From Trichostrongylus colubriformis (taxonomy: Eukaryota > Nematoda > Chromadorea > Rhabditida > Trichostrongylidae): a stretch of DNA of 64,000 nt. The DNA is taken from contig OZ022257.1 in assembly GCA_963978905.1 (NCBI GenBank), positions 44,340,203 to 44,404,202 of the forward strand, written 5' to 3'. The translations under genes and the position numbers were made by a program. Below are positions 24,166 to 35,932 of the stretch, in pieces (the stretch's first letter is position 1; the number at the start of each line of letters is the position of its first letter). The notes beneath the pieces were generated by a model. The model saw nothing but the letters and a program-made list of their open reading frames with translations. It ran no database searches and was not told the DNA's origin.

Positions 24166-24719
24166 CCCTGTGTATAGGGAGCGCACATTGCAGCAGGGAA
24201 CGATAATATGTGGCTTGTATATATTGTGAGCAAACCTGCAACGATCATCGGCTTTGGTTGAAACTAAGAGACACCACACTCATCTGTAACCCCTTCCCCA
24301 CTGAAGGCAAAACCCCTTTAAAGAAAGGCAGGATTCGATCCGAACACAAAAGTAGATTTGAAGCACTTAGTAGTACCAAAGTAAGGAAGATGGATCGAAA
24401 CTCTCAAAAAATCCAAGAAAGAAGACCCCCTTCCCATCGTTGATCGAGTGTGTAAGGCACAATCGCAGAGGGGCGGCCACGCTAAAAGGAGCGGCAGCAG
24501 TTGGAGGTGTCTCATCGTGAGCGCTGAGGCGCTCCGTGGTAGTTAACTTTTGAGGATTAAAAGTTTTGGAGGACGTGCATGTATCAGTTCTATAAGAAAC
24601 ATTAACCTTAACTGATTGCCGAGAGATACACCTGATAATAACACACCACTCCCTAATGGTAACCGAGAACAGACAGTCACTTTGTGAGTGTGGTACCAAT
24701 ATTGCAATTATGGCCAGGA

Positions 24720-26815
24720 TAGGCTCAGAACTTATGTACTCTATACACAGGGGGTTGACGTGTACAGAGTACATAAGTTTGGTGGGTTGACTCCTACCCA
24801 ATCCTAACCTGCCCGACCTCCACACACTCGTACCCATTTTCGTCTGTCCCTATCCAGTTCTTACTCGCACGACCTGAGCAGTTCCATTCCTGACCTTCCC
24901 GATTTTCGGAACCCAAGCGATAGTTTATAAACTTGAGCACCCATCGGTTCCGGCGCAGGTCCCGCCCGTAATGGACGGAGCTAGACTCAGGACTTATGTG
25001 CTGCGTACACATGGCCTCTACTCAATCGTAACCTGCCCGACTTCCACATGCCCGTACCTAACTTGCTTCTTGTGTGCTCCCAACACCTTGGTCAGTCCCT
25101 ACCCAGTCCTCACACGCACGATATCAACATACCCATTCCCGACCTTCCCGATTTTCGGAACCCAGGCGAGGACTAAATTTGAGCACCCATCGGTTTCAGC
25201 GCAGGTCCCGCCCATGGTGGGCGGAGTTAAGCTTGAAACTTATATGCTCCGTACACATGACCCCTACCCAATCCTAACCTGCCTGACCTCCACAGGCCCG
25301 TGCCTTATCTGCTTGTTGTGTGCACCCTTCACTTTGGTCAGTCCCTCCCCAGTCCTTACATGCGCGACTTCAACAGACCCTTTCCTAACTTGTCCGATTT
25401 TCAGCACTTGAGCGAAGACCTGAATTCCTTTATTCATTGATTTCGGCGCAAGCCCCCCCCCCATGGTGGACGGAGCTAGGCTTAGAACTTATATGCTCCG
25501 TACACTTATGTTTTCCTCTACGCTATCCTAACTTGCCCTACCTCTACAGGCCCGTTCCTAATTTGCTTCTTGTGTGCTCCCTACATTTTGGTCTGTCCCT
25601 GTCCAGTCCTTACTCGCACGACTTCAACAACCCTTTCCTAACTTGTCCGATTTTCTGCACTTAAGCGAAGACCTAAATTCGTTTATTCATCGATTTCGGC
25701 CCAAGCCCAGCCCATGGTGGGCGGAGGTAGGCTTAGAACTTATGTGCTCCGTACACTTGTGTTTGCCCCTGCGCTATCCTAACTTGCCCTACCTCTACAG
25801 GTCTGTTCTGCTCCTTGTGTGCTCCCTACAATTTGGTCAGTCTCTACACACTCCTTACTCGCACGACCTGAGCAGTCCCATTCCTGACCGTCCCGATTTT
25901 CGGAACCCAGGCGAGGACTTAAATTGGAGCACCCATCGGTTTCGGCGCAGGCCCCCCCCATGGTGGGCGGAGTTAGGCTTAGAACCTATGTGCTCCGTAC
26001 ACTTGGTCCCTACCCAATACTAACCTGCCCGACCTCCACAGCCCGTGCCTAATTTGCTTGTTGTGTGTTCCCTTTACTTTGGTCAGTCCCTCCCCAGTCC
26101 TTACATGCGCGACTTCAACAGACTCTTTCCTAACTTGGCCGATTTCCAACACCTGAGCGAGGACCTAAATTCGTTTATTCATCATTTCGGCGCAAGACCC
26201 GCCCATGGTGGGCGGAGCTAGGCTCAGTTCTTATATGCTCTGTACGCTTAGGTCAGCCCCTAACCACTCCTTACTCGCGCGACCCTCCAGGATACAGTTG
26301 AGATGAGGCCCTACCGAGTCTTAACTTGCCCGATCCCTACAGGCCCACTCTTGATTTAGCTAATTTTTTGAACCATTTCTGCGCAAGCCCCGCTCACGGT
26401 GGGCGGAGCTAGGCCTAGTCCTTAATGGGCTCCGCACACTTTGGTCAACCCCTACCCATTCCCAACTTGCCCGACCTCTCCATGTTGCAAATGAGTTGAG
26501 AGTAGATTATGTGACAAAAAACGGACACATGCACACACACACACAAACACACCATTCTGGTTTTAGCTTGCCTCTCATGTGCTCAGTACATTTTGGCTTT
26601 CCCCAACCCATCCCTAACTTGCCCGACCTCTACAGGTCCATTCCTAGCCTGCCTGATTTTTGGAACCTGAGCGTGGACTTAAATTTGAACACCGGCAGTT
26701 TCTGCGCAAGCCCCGCTCACAGTGGGCGGAGCTAGGCTTAATTCTTATGTGCTGTGCGCTTAGGTCAGCATCTACCCAATTCTAACATGCCCGACCTTTC
26801 CAGACAGCAGTTCAG
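24720..26815. repeat. Tandem array of about eight ~246-bp units
   Basis: The landmark GGGCGGAGCTAGGCTTAG or a variant recurs near 24971, 25217, 25465, 25718, 25963, 26208, 26398 and 26722, mostly 245-253 bp apart. One unit is shortened to about 190 bp and one carries a small insertion with a CA microsatellite (26510-26560). Because 246 is a multiple of three, long open frames cross the array on both strands; they are repeat artefacts. Confidence 0.85.
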
Positions 26816-26959
26816 TTGAGAGATCATAACAATGGGATAGGGGTGTATGTGGTGCAGACAGGTTGTAAATGGTTGACGCTGGACTGTGAAAGTGACATAG
26901 GTACCCTCGGCGTATCCCCAGGTAATGCCTCCGTTCCTTACCGGCCCATCACAACACAG

Positions 26960-27395
26960 CTGCGTCGCCATTCGCCTTTCGAGGCTCTTTATCAGCCCTT
27001 ATCAGTTGCTATCACATCCGTTCCCTCACCATTAATGTCCCCTTACCACCCCTACATTACCTTAAAAATTCAGGGTCCCAGCTTTGCTGTGACGCGATGT
27101 ATGAATTTCCCGCCATTCGCCTTTCGGGGCTCCTTATCAGCCCTTATCAGTTGCTATCACTTCCGTTCCCTCACCATTAATGTCCCCTTTCCACCCCTAT
27201 ATTATCTTAAAAATTCAGGGTCCCAGCTTTGCTGCGACGCGAGATATGATTTCCCGCCATTCGCCTTTCGGGGCTCCTTATCAGCCCTTATCAGTGCTAT
27301 CACTTCCGTTCCCTCACCATTGATGTCCTCTTAACACCCCTACATTACCTTTAAAATTCAGGATCCCAGCTTTGCTGCGACGCGAGATATTATGC
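26960..27395. repeat. Three ~143-bp tandem units
   Basis: CGCCATTCGCCTTTCG recurs at about 26968, 27113 and 27255. The units share TTATCAGCCCTTATCAG and the Helitron leader CCCAGCTTTGCTGCGACGCG with the ~145-bp units of the other Helitron copies. Confidence 0.8.
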
Positions 27396-28240
27396 GGTGA
27401 GCGGACAGACAGACAGACAGACACACACACAGACAGACAAACAAACACACCGAACTTCTGCTTTATATATAGAGTATGATTGTTGATTCCCTTCCCCCAG
27501 AACTCTGGGTTCTGAGAGTCGAAAAAGTCAGCGATCGCCTTCGCAAGCAAGTCATAATCAACGAATTTTCTCTTGGCCAGGAAGGATTCGAGAGGATGGG
27601 TAAGGTGTTGGTCAGAATGGGCAATGCCTGGAGTGTATGGCGGGTGGGGCAGCACATCCCAGCCGAGCTCCTATAACTTGGCCTGGGAACTTTTCGCGAG
27701 ATGGGAGCGAAATGGGAGCGGGCGTCGTCATGAAAAAGGATGACCGCGGACCTTTTCCGGCACTTTTCTCGAACAGCGACGCCGAGCTGCTGGAGCTGGT
27801 GGGTGCATACAGCAGCGGTGACTGTCTCGCCTTGTACCAGCACCTCGCGGAAAAGCATTCCTTCCGCGTCCCAGAACCAGCACAGTCCCAAGCGTGGTTT
27901 GTCTTTCATGTCAATCTCGCCGTTGCTGAAGCTAATGAACCACCGGCGCATGGTCTCGTAGCTCACACATCCCTTGCCCAATACAGCGCCGATGGAGTGA
28001 CAAGCTTCCGTCGCTCTGGTGCCGCAAGACCGCTCATAATAGATGACACCGCGAGTTGGCTGGGTATCGACAACGGACATTGTAGCTCTCTCCACGGGAT
28101 CTGGTGGGTCAATATATATTTTCCTAGAAAGCTTAGGGATTGTTTTACCATATTCCTGACCCGCCTGGACATGCCTCGAAGTGAACAAGAGTTACTGATT
28201 TTTTTTGGAAAAATACTACAAGGCTTTTGTAACAACCTAA

Positions 28241-29247
28241 TACAAAAGAATTCGTACACTGGTACAATGACTGATAGATACTGTGTTGTTCTCTATATTC
28301 GAAAACGTAGCCTTATTGCTTCAACTCTCATAAATCGACGCTTTCATATAAAAAAGCGATTCCGGGTGGCCAAATGCAACAAGTGGTGTTGCACGATTTG
28401 AAGAGAGTAAAACAGCTTAGGCCCCTCATCTAATGAAGCACTGAATTATGGAATTTCCAGTGGAAAAAAAATCCAAACGATGCTCTCGAAAATGGCAACA
28501 ATAGTGAGTCCTAGTACACGGTCTTGTGCGAAGTTACCGCGTGAAAAGGAGCCCTCGAACTAGTTTCCCATGGCTGATGTCATAAGGAACCTTGGGAAAA
28601 CTGTTCCTCCATGTGAACTTTTCCTTGAAGGTATTGATAGGGGTAATTAAGGGAAAATCGTCAAACATGAAGGCCGTCGTGCTTGATATTACGAAAAAGG
28701 AGAAAAACGGAATGGAAACGTCAAAATTACAAGAAATAACTTCCCCTTTTCGCCACTCATTCTCAAAGGTGCAGGTGGGCCGAAAAAAGATGGAGGCGGG
28801 CTGGCAAGTGGTAGCAGAAGAGGGCTTTCATAAAGCCTGGGAGCGCACTTTCTCTTCGAGAATTTCGCCACATGTGGTCTTCTTACACCCCGTAGCTTTC
28901 ATTTGCGTGACCCAGTATAGCAATTTATTACCAAACTTAACGCTATCACTGGCTTTACCCACTGAAGTTTCTTCTTTGTCTTACCTTATCGCATGAATCA
29001 CAGTCCAACGTGACGTCACGTTGGAAAAAACTCGTTGGAAAAAAACTCCGTCCAATGCCAGGTGTGCTCGAAGTGGGTGGGTGGCATCGGAGAGGCTCGA
29101 GCTGAACTGGTGCGCAGAGGACGCACCGCGACGCCGCAAAGAGTGTGCAGCTCAGACGGTTACCCGAGGATGTACCTGCCCTAAGGATGTCAGTTGCCAG
29201 CCTGATCGCAGTATGTGCCTTGCGATAGCTCAATTGTATCAGTCTTG
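28241..29247. other. Anonymous DNA
   Basis: The plus-strand frame 28592-28996 has no recognisable domain. Nothing else seen. Confidence 0.4.
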
Positions 29248-29498
29248 GGCTGCGTTCATACCAGATTGAATGAGAATTATGGCGCATCCGCGCATCCACG
29301 ATTTGTGATTTTTGGCGATGCCATGTACCACCACATCGTTCATTTGCCTGTGGCAAAAAGTCAAAATCGCGGATGCGCCGATCTGCCAATTCTCTCAAAT
29401 TGCAGATGCGCAAATGCGCTCATTTTCTCGATCGATACGTATATTTAACTTTACGCCAATGCGCCAAAACGCTCATCCAGTTTGGTGTGAGCGCGGGC
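29248..29498. mobile_element. MITE with GGGCTGCGTTCATACCA ends
   Basis: Inverted ends GGGCTGCGTTCATACCA (29248) and, on the minus strand, GCCCGCGCTCACACCAAACT. Sub-terminal GCGCATCCGCGCATCC-type repeats. A second copy begins at 63876 and runs off the window. Confidence 0.5.
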
Positions 29499-29961
29499 TT
29501 ACCTTTCATTCTGACTATGGACCTGGTAATCGCGGAGGCTAACACTTAATTCCAGCGGATACGGCAATGACTCCATACAACTACAGTATCTCTCTGCTAT
29601 CACACGCTCCACAAAAAAAATCGCCTCAGACCCCTAGTTCTTCTTCGAAAGAAACGTAATCAGCTATCCTGCCCACACACCGAAGTTATCGCAACCACTC
29701 TTTTGAGACGAATACGACGATGGTTAAACTCAATAATAAGCAAAACCGTTTATATCAAGAGTGATATGTTCAACGAATTACATAATAACATACCTTGAAA
29801 TTGTGAAGACCGGAAGTTTTATTTTCCATAGGTGGCGTAGTGCGCTTGAGATGTGAAATTCGTACAGAAGACCCCTGGAAATCCTATAGATCCTTCAGCG
29901 ATGTGATTCTACTCAAAGACAGTGATAGGGACAATGTGGGTGATAAGGAATCCCTAAAAGA

Positions 29962-30230
29962 TGTCACTCACTAAAAACTGGGGGTCCGAGAGGTCAATTT
30001 GCGGAGAAGTCCCCACAAAAAAAAGCGCCCCTACGCTGTGGAGGAGGCGGCACTTACTAAAAACGGGGGGATCGGGAGATCTATCTGCGGAGAAATTCGC
30101 CTCAAAAAAGCGCCCCTACCCTGTGGCGAAGGCGGCACTTACTAAAAAACTGGAGGTTCGAGAGGTCTATCTGCGGAGAAATTCGCCGCAAAAAAAGCGC
30201 TCCTACGCTGTGGAGGAGGCGGCCTTTCTA
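29962..30230 (+). repeat. Three ~85-88-bp tandem units
   Basis: CACTTACTAAAAAC, then GGTCTATCTGCGGAGAAATT and GTGGAGGAGGCGGC, recur three times. An open frame crosses them (from 29961) but shows repeat structure only and no recognised domain. Confidence 0.7.
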
Positions 30231-30491
30231 GCTGTAGCCGCCTGTCTTGGTTCGGTCGGGGGACGTGCAAGTGTTCTGACCAGTATCCCAGGAGCTCAGG
30301 TCGCCAGTGTTGTATGGCGGGTAATCCACTATAGAAACGACGAAGTCAACATTCTTATCAGACAAAAATATTGTATTATGGACTGTTACAGTAAGTAGCT
30401 TCCACCTTCACCGTAGATCGCATCTGCTTTCAGTCAGAGACTGTATTTAATGGGAACATATGGGATTAATGGGAATCATTTGAGAAACATA

Positions 30492-30987
30492 CAGTAGAGG
30501 TCAGAAATTTATGCGGTTTCTTATTTCAGCCATAACTTTGAGCAGCGTTTACATACCACGTTCAATTTTTTGTGCTTAGAAAGCAACTGTCACTCATTGA
30601 AATAAAGTTTCTCAGCCGAGTAGGATGCAGCGTGAAGGTGAGAAGAATTATTTAACTGATAACACTGCAAATGATCAGCACCGTGCTTCAGTGCTGTAAA
30701 TTGTTGTCATGTTCCAAATGAAGGGTAGCAATGTTTTAGCCTCATTGCGTTCTATTTTTGCTCAACTTTCGTTGAGTTATGAGCTTTTCATGATGACTGG
30801 ATTTTTTGACAGTTTCGGTCATTGGCAGAGCTTCCAGTGAGCAATTTTTCGACCTTCACACTGCATCTCCGGTTGAGATACCTTTTCATGAAGTAGCAGT
30901 CGCCCTCAAATTACTGAAAAACGAGTTTTTAAACGTCGACCAAAATTATGATTGAGGTCCAAACCGCATATAATTTTGACCGCTACT
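30492..30987. mobile_element. Tc1-type MITE with CAGTAG ends
   Basis: CAGTAGAGGTCAGAAATTTA (30492, after TA) and, on the minus strand, CAGTAGCGGTCAAAATTATA (30987). Both continue TGCGGTTT. 496 bp, non-coding. Confidence 0.65.
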
Positions 30988-31779
30988 GCATATACAACTT
31001 TACTACATATGTAACTTCATAAATATCGGCCTTCATTCTTCAGTCCTTATCCTTGACAGAAATAGACCAGCTACGTGGCCAGGGTCTTGAAATTTGTAGT
31101 AAATCGATCATCTCGTGAGGTAAACCCACTCAGGGGTGAGACCCCACACTAATCACCGGAACACTTGCAATACACCCAGTCATACTTATCATGTCGTATT
31201 AGAGCCGTATTGATCGACATGACGTGGGTGGTGCTTGAAGTGTCAGCTTTTGTGGTGGAAACGTCCACAGGTCTGTATCAAAGACTGGTATGAATGATGT
31301 AGTCGGATTACTCCTATCACTGCCTGTAAGCCACACTTGGAGCAAGCTGCAGTCAAGACGGGTGAGTGCGCCTGCGTCGTGTTGTCTAAGAGAGCTCCTA
31401 GGGGTAGCGCTACTCGACACTGCCACGCGAGGAAGGCGGTCTTGTTCCTAGTTGCTCCTACCGGTGAAGATGCTGCGTAGACTTGCCTGCGCAGTAATTC
31501 CACCGTCACTTGCGCTGTTTCCAATCCAGCGTGGTCCCCCACCAACTGTGCTGTGTTTTCTGTGCGTCTGCATTATATCGTTGAAAAAAGGGCAATCAAT
31601 GTGCTCCACAAAAAAGAGAAATCAATAAAGTGTAGAAGGTACGAGAAATACACGCACGACAAACGTGCTATCCTTTCACGAAAGGAAACGAAAAAAAACA
31701 AGCTTCTTTTATGTTAGATCTCTGTGAGTTAATCATAACAACAATAAGCAAACAACCTATCTTGCTTTCTAGACAAAAG
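30988..31779. other. Anonymous DNA with a MITE R fragment
   Basis: About 31080-31185 resembles the interior of MITE R in inverse orientation. The rest has no supported feature. Confidence 0.35.
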
Positions 31780-32175
31780 GGCCGTCACCCTGCCTAATCT
31801 AGGGGATTTGACAGTCCGAAGCCCTCATGACCATCAGGGTCAGGCACGTGGCCGTGGGCCTGCGCCACTACCGGTCACGTCCTGCCAGAGGGGCAAAATT
31901 ACCTGCGCTAATCCTTTCCTCCGCAAAGTGCGCGTCATCCTCGTTGGCGAAGGTGGCAGCGGCGCGGGGAAGCAGCTGCGGTGAGACGACGTCCGTTCAG
32001 GTGAGCGCGAAAAACCGATGTGAGTCACTTCGATTAGGCTCATGAGACTGCTTCGGGCTGGTCGGTGATTACGGTAGCCTGCGCGTTGAGACCCCAGTGC
32101 GGACTCTTGCGATAGCCCTTGCCTGACGAACGACCCTTCGAGGTCGAGTGCGCTTATGATGGTACACAAGGCCGT

Positions 32176-32860
32176 AAAGGAACCATGACAAAGAAGAGCG
32201 ACTCAGCACCAGAGCTGAGCAGAAGGAAGCGAGCGGCTTGACGAGCGTTCAAGACCATCGAAGAGTAGCGAAGAAAAAGAACATCTGGCTTTGCGCCCAT
32301 CTCTTCAATTTCACCGACCTTCCTGCAATGACGTTTGCCTCGGAAATCTGGTCTTTACGTAAACAGGATGGGCATGATGTCAGTGCCAATCAACGTGCTT
32401 TGGGAAGAACGGTGCTGGAAGTGCCTCGATACACTCAAGTGCCTAAAAGCTCTGCAGTTCCACACCCCGTCGAGTGCCTAAGAAATTCTGCAGTTCCCAA
32501 TTCCGTCCAAGGTTATGGACGCTGCCGTTTTTGCTGAGGAATAAAAGATTAGATTTGCCGGACATATCATACGACATCGCGATGGCCGTAGGACCAGTGC
32601 GGTTACCGAATGAATTCTTTGGAACATCAAGTGAACACTTGGACAATAACTGACCAAATGGTCGGACCTTCCTGACCAAAGCTCTGTACGAACAAAACGA
32701 GGGGCTGGGTGTTTCTGGAGCACAAAGGCTGACTAGACTACTCTGACTCGCAGCAGAGAAGGGTAGAGACGTTACTGGCTCCATCTCGAGATTTTCGATG
32801 AGCAACGGAACGACAGGCGCCAGATGATCAGTGTTACCCAAATACAATCTTCCGAAAATT
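32176..32860 (+). pseudogene. RTE-type LINE, C-terminal remnant
   Basis: The plus strand reads APELSRRKRAA, a stop and frameshift, then LCAHLFNFTDLPAMTFASEI and WSLRKQDG, then further decayed blocks FAGHIIRHRDGR and VSGAQRLTRLL. This order is the region downstream of the RT core in nematode RTE elements. Many frameshifts and stops; nothing can be expressed. GC-rich sequence from about 31780 to 32175 may be part of the same element. Confidence 0.65.
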
Positions 32861-32931
32861 CAATGGGAAAACCGATCACATATGAATTGAAATACCTATC
32901 TTCACCGCAACTGTTCAATCATACAACAGCA

Positions 32932-32975
32932 CCAGGGTGGCTATTGCACAGTACTGCACCAATAATGCGTTAGAA
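32932..32975 (-). mobile_element. Helitron-like 3' terminus, isolated
   Basis: Minus strand: hairpin TGCAGTACTGTGCA, then AGCCACCCTGG followed by T. The matching 5' end was not found. Confidence 0.35.
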
Positions 32976-34804
32976 CTAAGTAACATAGAAGTGGCTCAAC
33001 CGACAAATAGTATTAGAGATATCCATATCGCACAATTCTGTACTGTTATACTCCTTATACCTTTGCTACAACCGATATCGGATCAGGAATGAAAACTACT
33101 AACTCACGCTCCCGTTTTATCGATTTTTATAAGTTTTCATCGCCTACCGAACATGTAAGCCATTACGCATAGTCCCTATGGGAGCCAAGGCTTCACTGTA
33201 ATTTCAAAACACACAATGGATCTGGTGACATTTGCCTTCCATTGCCCTATATGAAGCCGTATCAATTGTCACAGTTCGGTTTCCCATTACTGATGTTCTC
33301 ACATCGAAAGCTATATCAGTTTCAGAAGTCAGAATCCTACGGTTCCTATCCTACGGTTACGGATAGACGGACATTCTTAGCCATTTATATGCAGTAGAAA
33401 GAGAGACAAGGTAGTAGGAGCTCTAGTGCTTTCGACATGAGAGCCGTGCGAGAAAGGAAATACTAAAGAGTACAGACTTGCTTACCGCAACAATGTAGAT
33501 TATAGCAATTGATTGCCAGAAGCAGCCATGTATGCCGACCGTTCTCATGCAAATCATCCAAACCATGGGATAACCTCAGTGCCATGAAATCCTTGTGTTT
33601 TTTACTATCACCAGTTTTCAACTACATTAGTCACTGCTACACCAAGGCAGCAATCATGGTTGTAAAATTTGCGTTTTGGCGAAATTGTAGAATCTGAGCA
33701 AAAGGATGACATGGGCATTGATTGGAAGGGCTGCGGAATTGGCGTTTCTGTCTGAATGCAGAATTGTGCAGTTTGCGGAGGTGCAGTTCAATTATTCATC
33801 GTTTACACTCTATGATGCGCTATGAAAACAGAAGTTGGTTCACGAGTTTGGAACCACATTTATATAGTGAGAGAAAACCATTGCAGGATGTCCAACATTC
33901 ACGGGCTGCTTAGTACGTCGCAGAAACTACTGGTAGTTGTGCTAGGGTATGGCAAAAGATCAGGAACGGTAGTAAAGTGGTTGAAACTGCACAATGATTC
34001 GCAGCCGATAGCGCTGGGATCATAGCAGATGAGATAGGGAGGTTACCGCTCTCAAGACGAGCAACATTTTTCCGTTGTGAGCAAAACCTGCGTTGAGCAT
34101 CGATTTTGAACCCTTGACCTCACTCGAAATATTCCTCATTTAAGGTGGATGGGAATGGATATCTTCTGTTCACTCTTATAGGATCCGACAACTGGAATCT
34201 CTGATTCTGTGGCGGAGAAACTGCCGAGTGGTCTGGCCTCATCGGTATCAGAAGTGCATATCACCCCATTCAAACCAGTGGGTGGTAATGGATTCCTCTT
34301 CATCCTCACTTCAACGCATATGTAGACATGGAGCTCTTTCACAGAAGTGTGCGCGGTAAATCGTCTCTCAATATTAGCGCAGTACTTCTTGTGATGGTAT
34401 CGGTATCAGCGCAAACTTTTCATTTAGAGCGTTACTGGTAGATCAGACGACAGTCAGAAAATACGTTTTTTTGAGCCAACTTATTCTGTATTTGATAAAG
34501 GTAGCAAGTTCTATGTTGTTAATTTTTTTCGAAGGGTACATATAGTGCCGATTCTTGGGAAACAAGGGAACAAAACTCTGATGAACTTCAGTAACGGATC
34601 TGAAATCGTTGGAAGTTTTCAGTCAATCCACGACACTGAAGCTACCATTAACCAAAATGAAGTCCGTATCGAGTCCGCTACGGATGGTAAAAGAACAGGG
34701 TGTGGTCCCAATATATCGAATTCTGTCATACAGTGATCTGAGCTGACCAAAGAAGAGAGGAACTTTCACGTTCGCAGTAATCGGAGTGATTGTTATAACG
34801 ATAT
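32976..34804. other. Anonymous DNA
   Basis: Only short frames without domains. The frame at 34545-34736 is hydrophilic but lies next to LINE debris and has no family. Confidence 0.4.
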
Positions 34805-35140
34805 CTAGCGCACGGTCTTTATGATTAGATTGGAATCATCTACCATCTGCTCAGAGGCAGTGCTATGAAAACGACTGAGAAACAAGAATGACTTTGAGCT
34901 CTTAGGGTTTGAATTTCGCCAGCTAGCACTGATACTGAAGGCACCCAACGTACTCGTTAAAGATGCTAGCAGGTAAATAAGTTTCTCATCGTCAGAAAGT
35001 AGGGGGTCAGGAGGCCGATATACAATTACAAATCGTAGGCGCGATCGACTGCAGTAAGGCAATTGTTCAGAAAAAGAATCCAGCAGCTCTAAGGTGGGGA
35101 CCACGTTGCACTAGTAGTGAATACAGGTTCTTATCTTGAA
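34805..35140 (-). pseudogene. CR1-type LINE endonuclease fragment
   Basis: The minus strand reads LRFVIVYRPPDPLLSDDEKL, then a weak stretch where GDFN is expected, then KSSKSFLFLSRFHS. VYRPP followed by SDDEKL is characteristic of the apurinic-type endonuclease domain of CR1/Jockey LINEs. The GDFN motif is lost, and neighbouring frames are broken. Fragment only. Confidence 0.55.
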
Positions 35141-35196
35141 AAACAGCCAGTTGCACCACCTCATTTCTCTTATCTGTCAGAGCCTGTCCTACTATA

Positions 35197-35928
35197 CAGG
35201 GGTGACAAAAAAAGTAATTTAGTCTCCTCCTCTTTCACCCCACTTTAGTCAAACTACAGCAAATTCTGTAGAGGTATTTTCATCCCCAGACTCAAGAGCA
35301 GACCTCACTCTATCACTATACTCCGTGGCAGCCTTCTGCACGAGCAGGAATGGGAGCGAGGAAAGAGTGAACAAGATGTTTCACCTCAACTGGGCAAAAT
35401 CCGAAATTTCGTCCCCCTCGTTCACAACCTTGCTGATGTCCCTTCACTCTGGGTGCCTACGGAGATTCATACTGGGTGGTGGTCTTTAACATTCCGTTTT
35501 TTTCGGGTTCCCAGCACCTTTCGTTTCCAATACGTGCCCTTACCACTGAAACTCCTCCGGAGGCGGATTTGGGCATGAAAATGATACTTCGGATCACAGC
35601 AGCCTTGTCCAAGCAGCAGGAGCTCTGTGACTTCCATGAACCGAAGGGCCAATCCTCAGGAAGCTTCCCACAAAAGACCTACCACGGAGCCTGGCTTCAC
35701 TGTTTTAAGCGGATCTTGAGACTGTAGGTCCTCCGAAGCCCGACTGCGCCGAATGAAAGCTCCATATTTTTGTGAATGTGAAAGTAGCGAGCCTCAGCTT
35801 GTTTCTGCTCCTAGAGGAGTGTTTTGGGAATATTTTGTCCCAATAGTTTTATCTCTTTCGTTTCCCTATGTTTTGTATAATTGGCAGATGTGAGCCTTGG
35901 GCGAAATTACTTTTTTTGACACCCCCTG
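35197..35928. mobile_element. TIR element with CAGGGGTGACAAAAAAAG ends, TA duplication
   Basis: Ends CAGGGGTGACAAAAAAAGTA (35197) and, on the minus strand, CAGGGGGTGTCAAAAAAAGT (35928) are inverted repeats of about 25 bp flanked by TA. 732 bp long. No transposase frame of useful length was recognised; some stretches look coding-like but carry stops. The ends and TA target suggest the Tc1/mariner superfamily. Confidence 0.6.
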
Positions 35929-35932
35929 TATA

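Larger units (their letters stand above)
23956..27476 (-). mobile_element. Helitron-like element H8 inserted in mariner M2
   Basis: The minus-strand 5' end is at 27476 (TACTCTATATATAAAGC followed by TTTGTTTGTCTGTCTG-type sequence). The 3' end at 23956 is a perfect hairpin based on GGTTGGCCGG and then CGACTGG. The host flanks are A and T. Deleting it joins the two mariner halves in frame, so the borders are accurate to a base or a few. Inside, from 5' to 3': the CTCGCGTCGCAGCAAAGC leader, three ~143-bp units, eight ~246-bp units, an anonymous 0.5 kb and a run of GC-rich hairpins. No Rep/helicase frame was found. Confidence 0.6.
23862..28080 (-). pseudogene. Mariner transposase relic, split and internally deleted
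   Basis: The minus-strand ATG at 28080 begins MSVVDTQPTRGVIYYERSCG. An HTH part follows (YETMRRWFISFSNGEIDMKD), then directly CWFWDAEGMLFREVL, the block around the first catalytic Asp, so the stretch normally between the SGRP linker and this block is missing. HDDARSHFA replaces HDNARPH. After a frameshift come PHPPYTPG and HSD (third Asp region) and FFDSQNPEFWGKGINN at 27480. The coding end resumes on the far side of the Helitron as KWQRVADNNRQYVVAYLLFV and stops at TGA 23862-23864. Deletion, frameshift and insertion make it inactive. Confidence 0.85.
23821..28240 (-). mobile_element. Mariner element M2 split by a Helitron-like insertion
   Basis: Terminal inverted repeats TTAGGTTGTTCCAAAAGTCT (23821, plus) and TTAGGTTGTTACAAAAGCCT (28240, minus) are flanked by TA at 23819-23820 and 28241-28242. 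Between them, mariner sequence occupies 23821-23955 and 27477-28240, about 0.9 kb in all. The 3.5 kb between is the Helitron-like element H8. The mariner is also internally deleted relative to a normal ~1.3-kb element. Confidence 0.85.

Noticed and set aside
24971..26023. Long open frames across the 246-bp array on both strands
   Set aside because: They exist because the unit length is a multiple of three; they are repeat translations with no domain.
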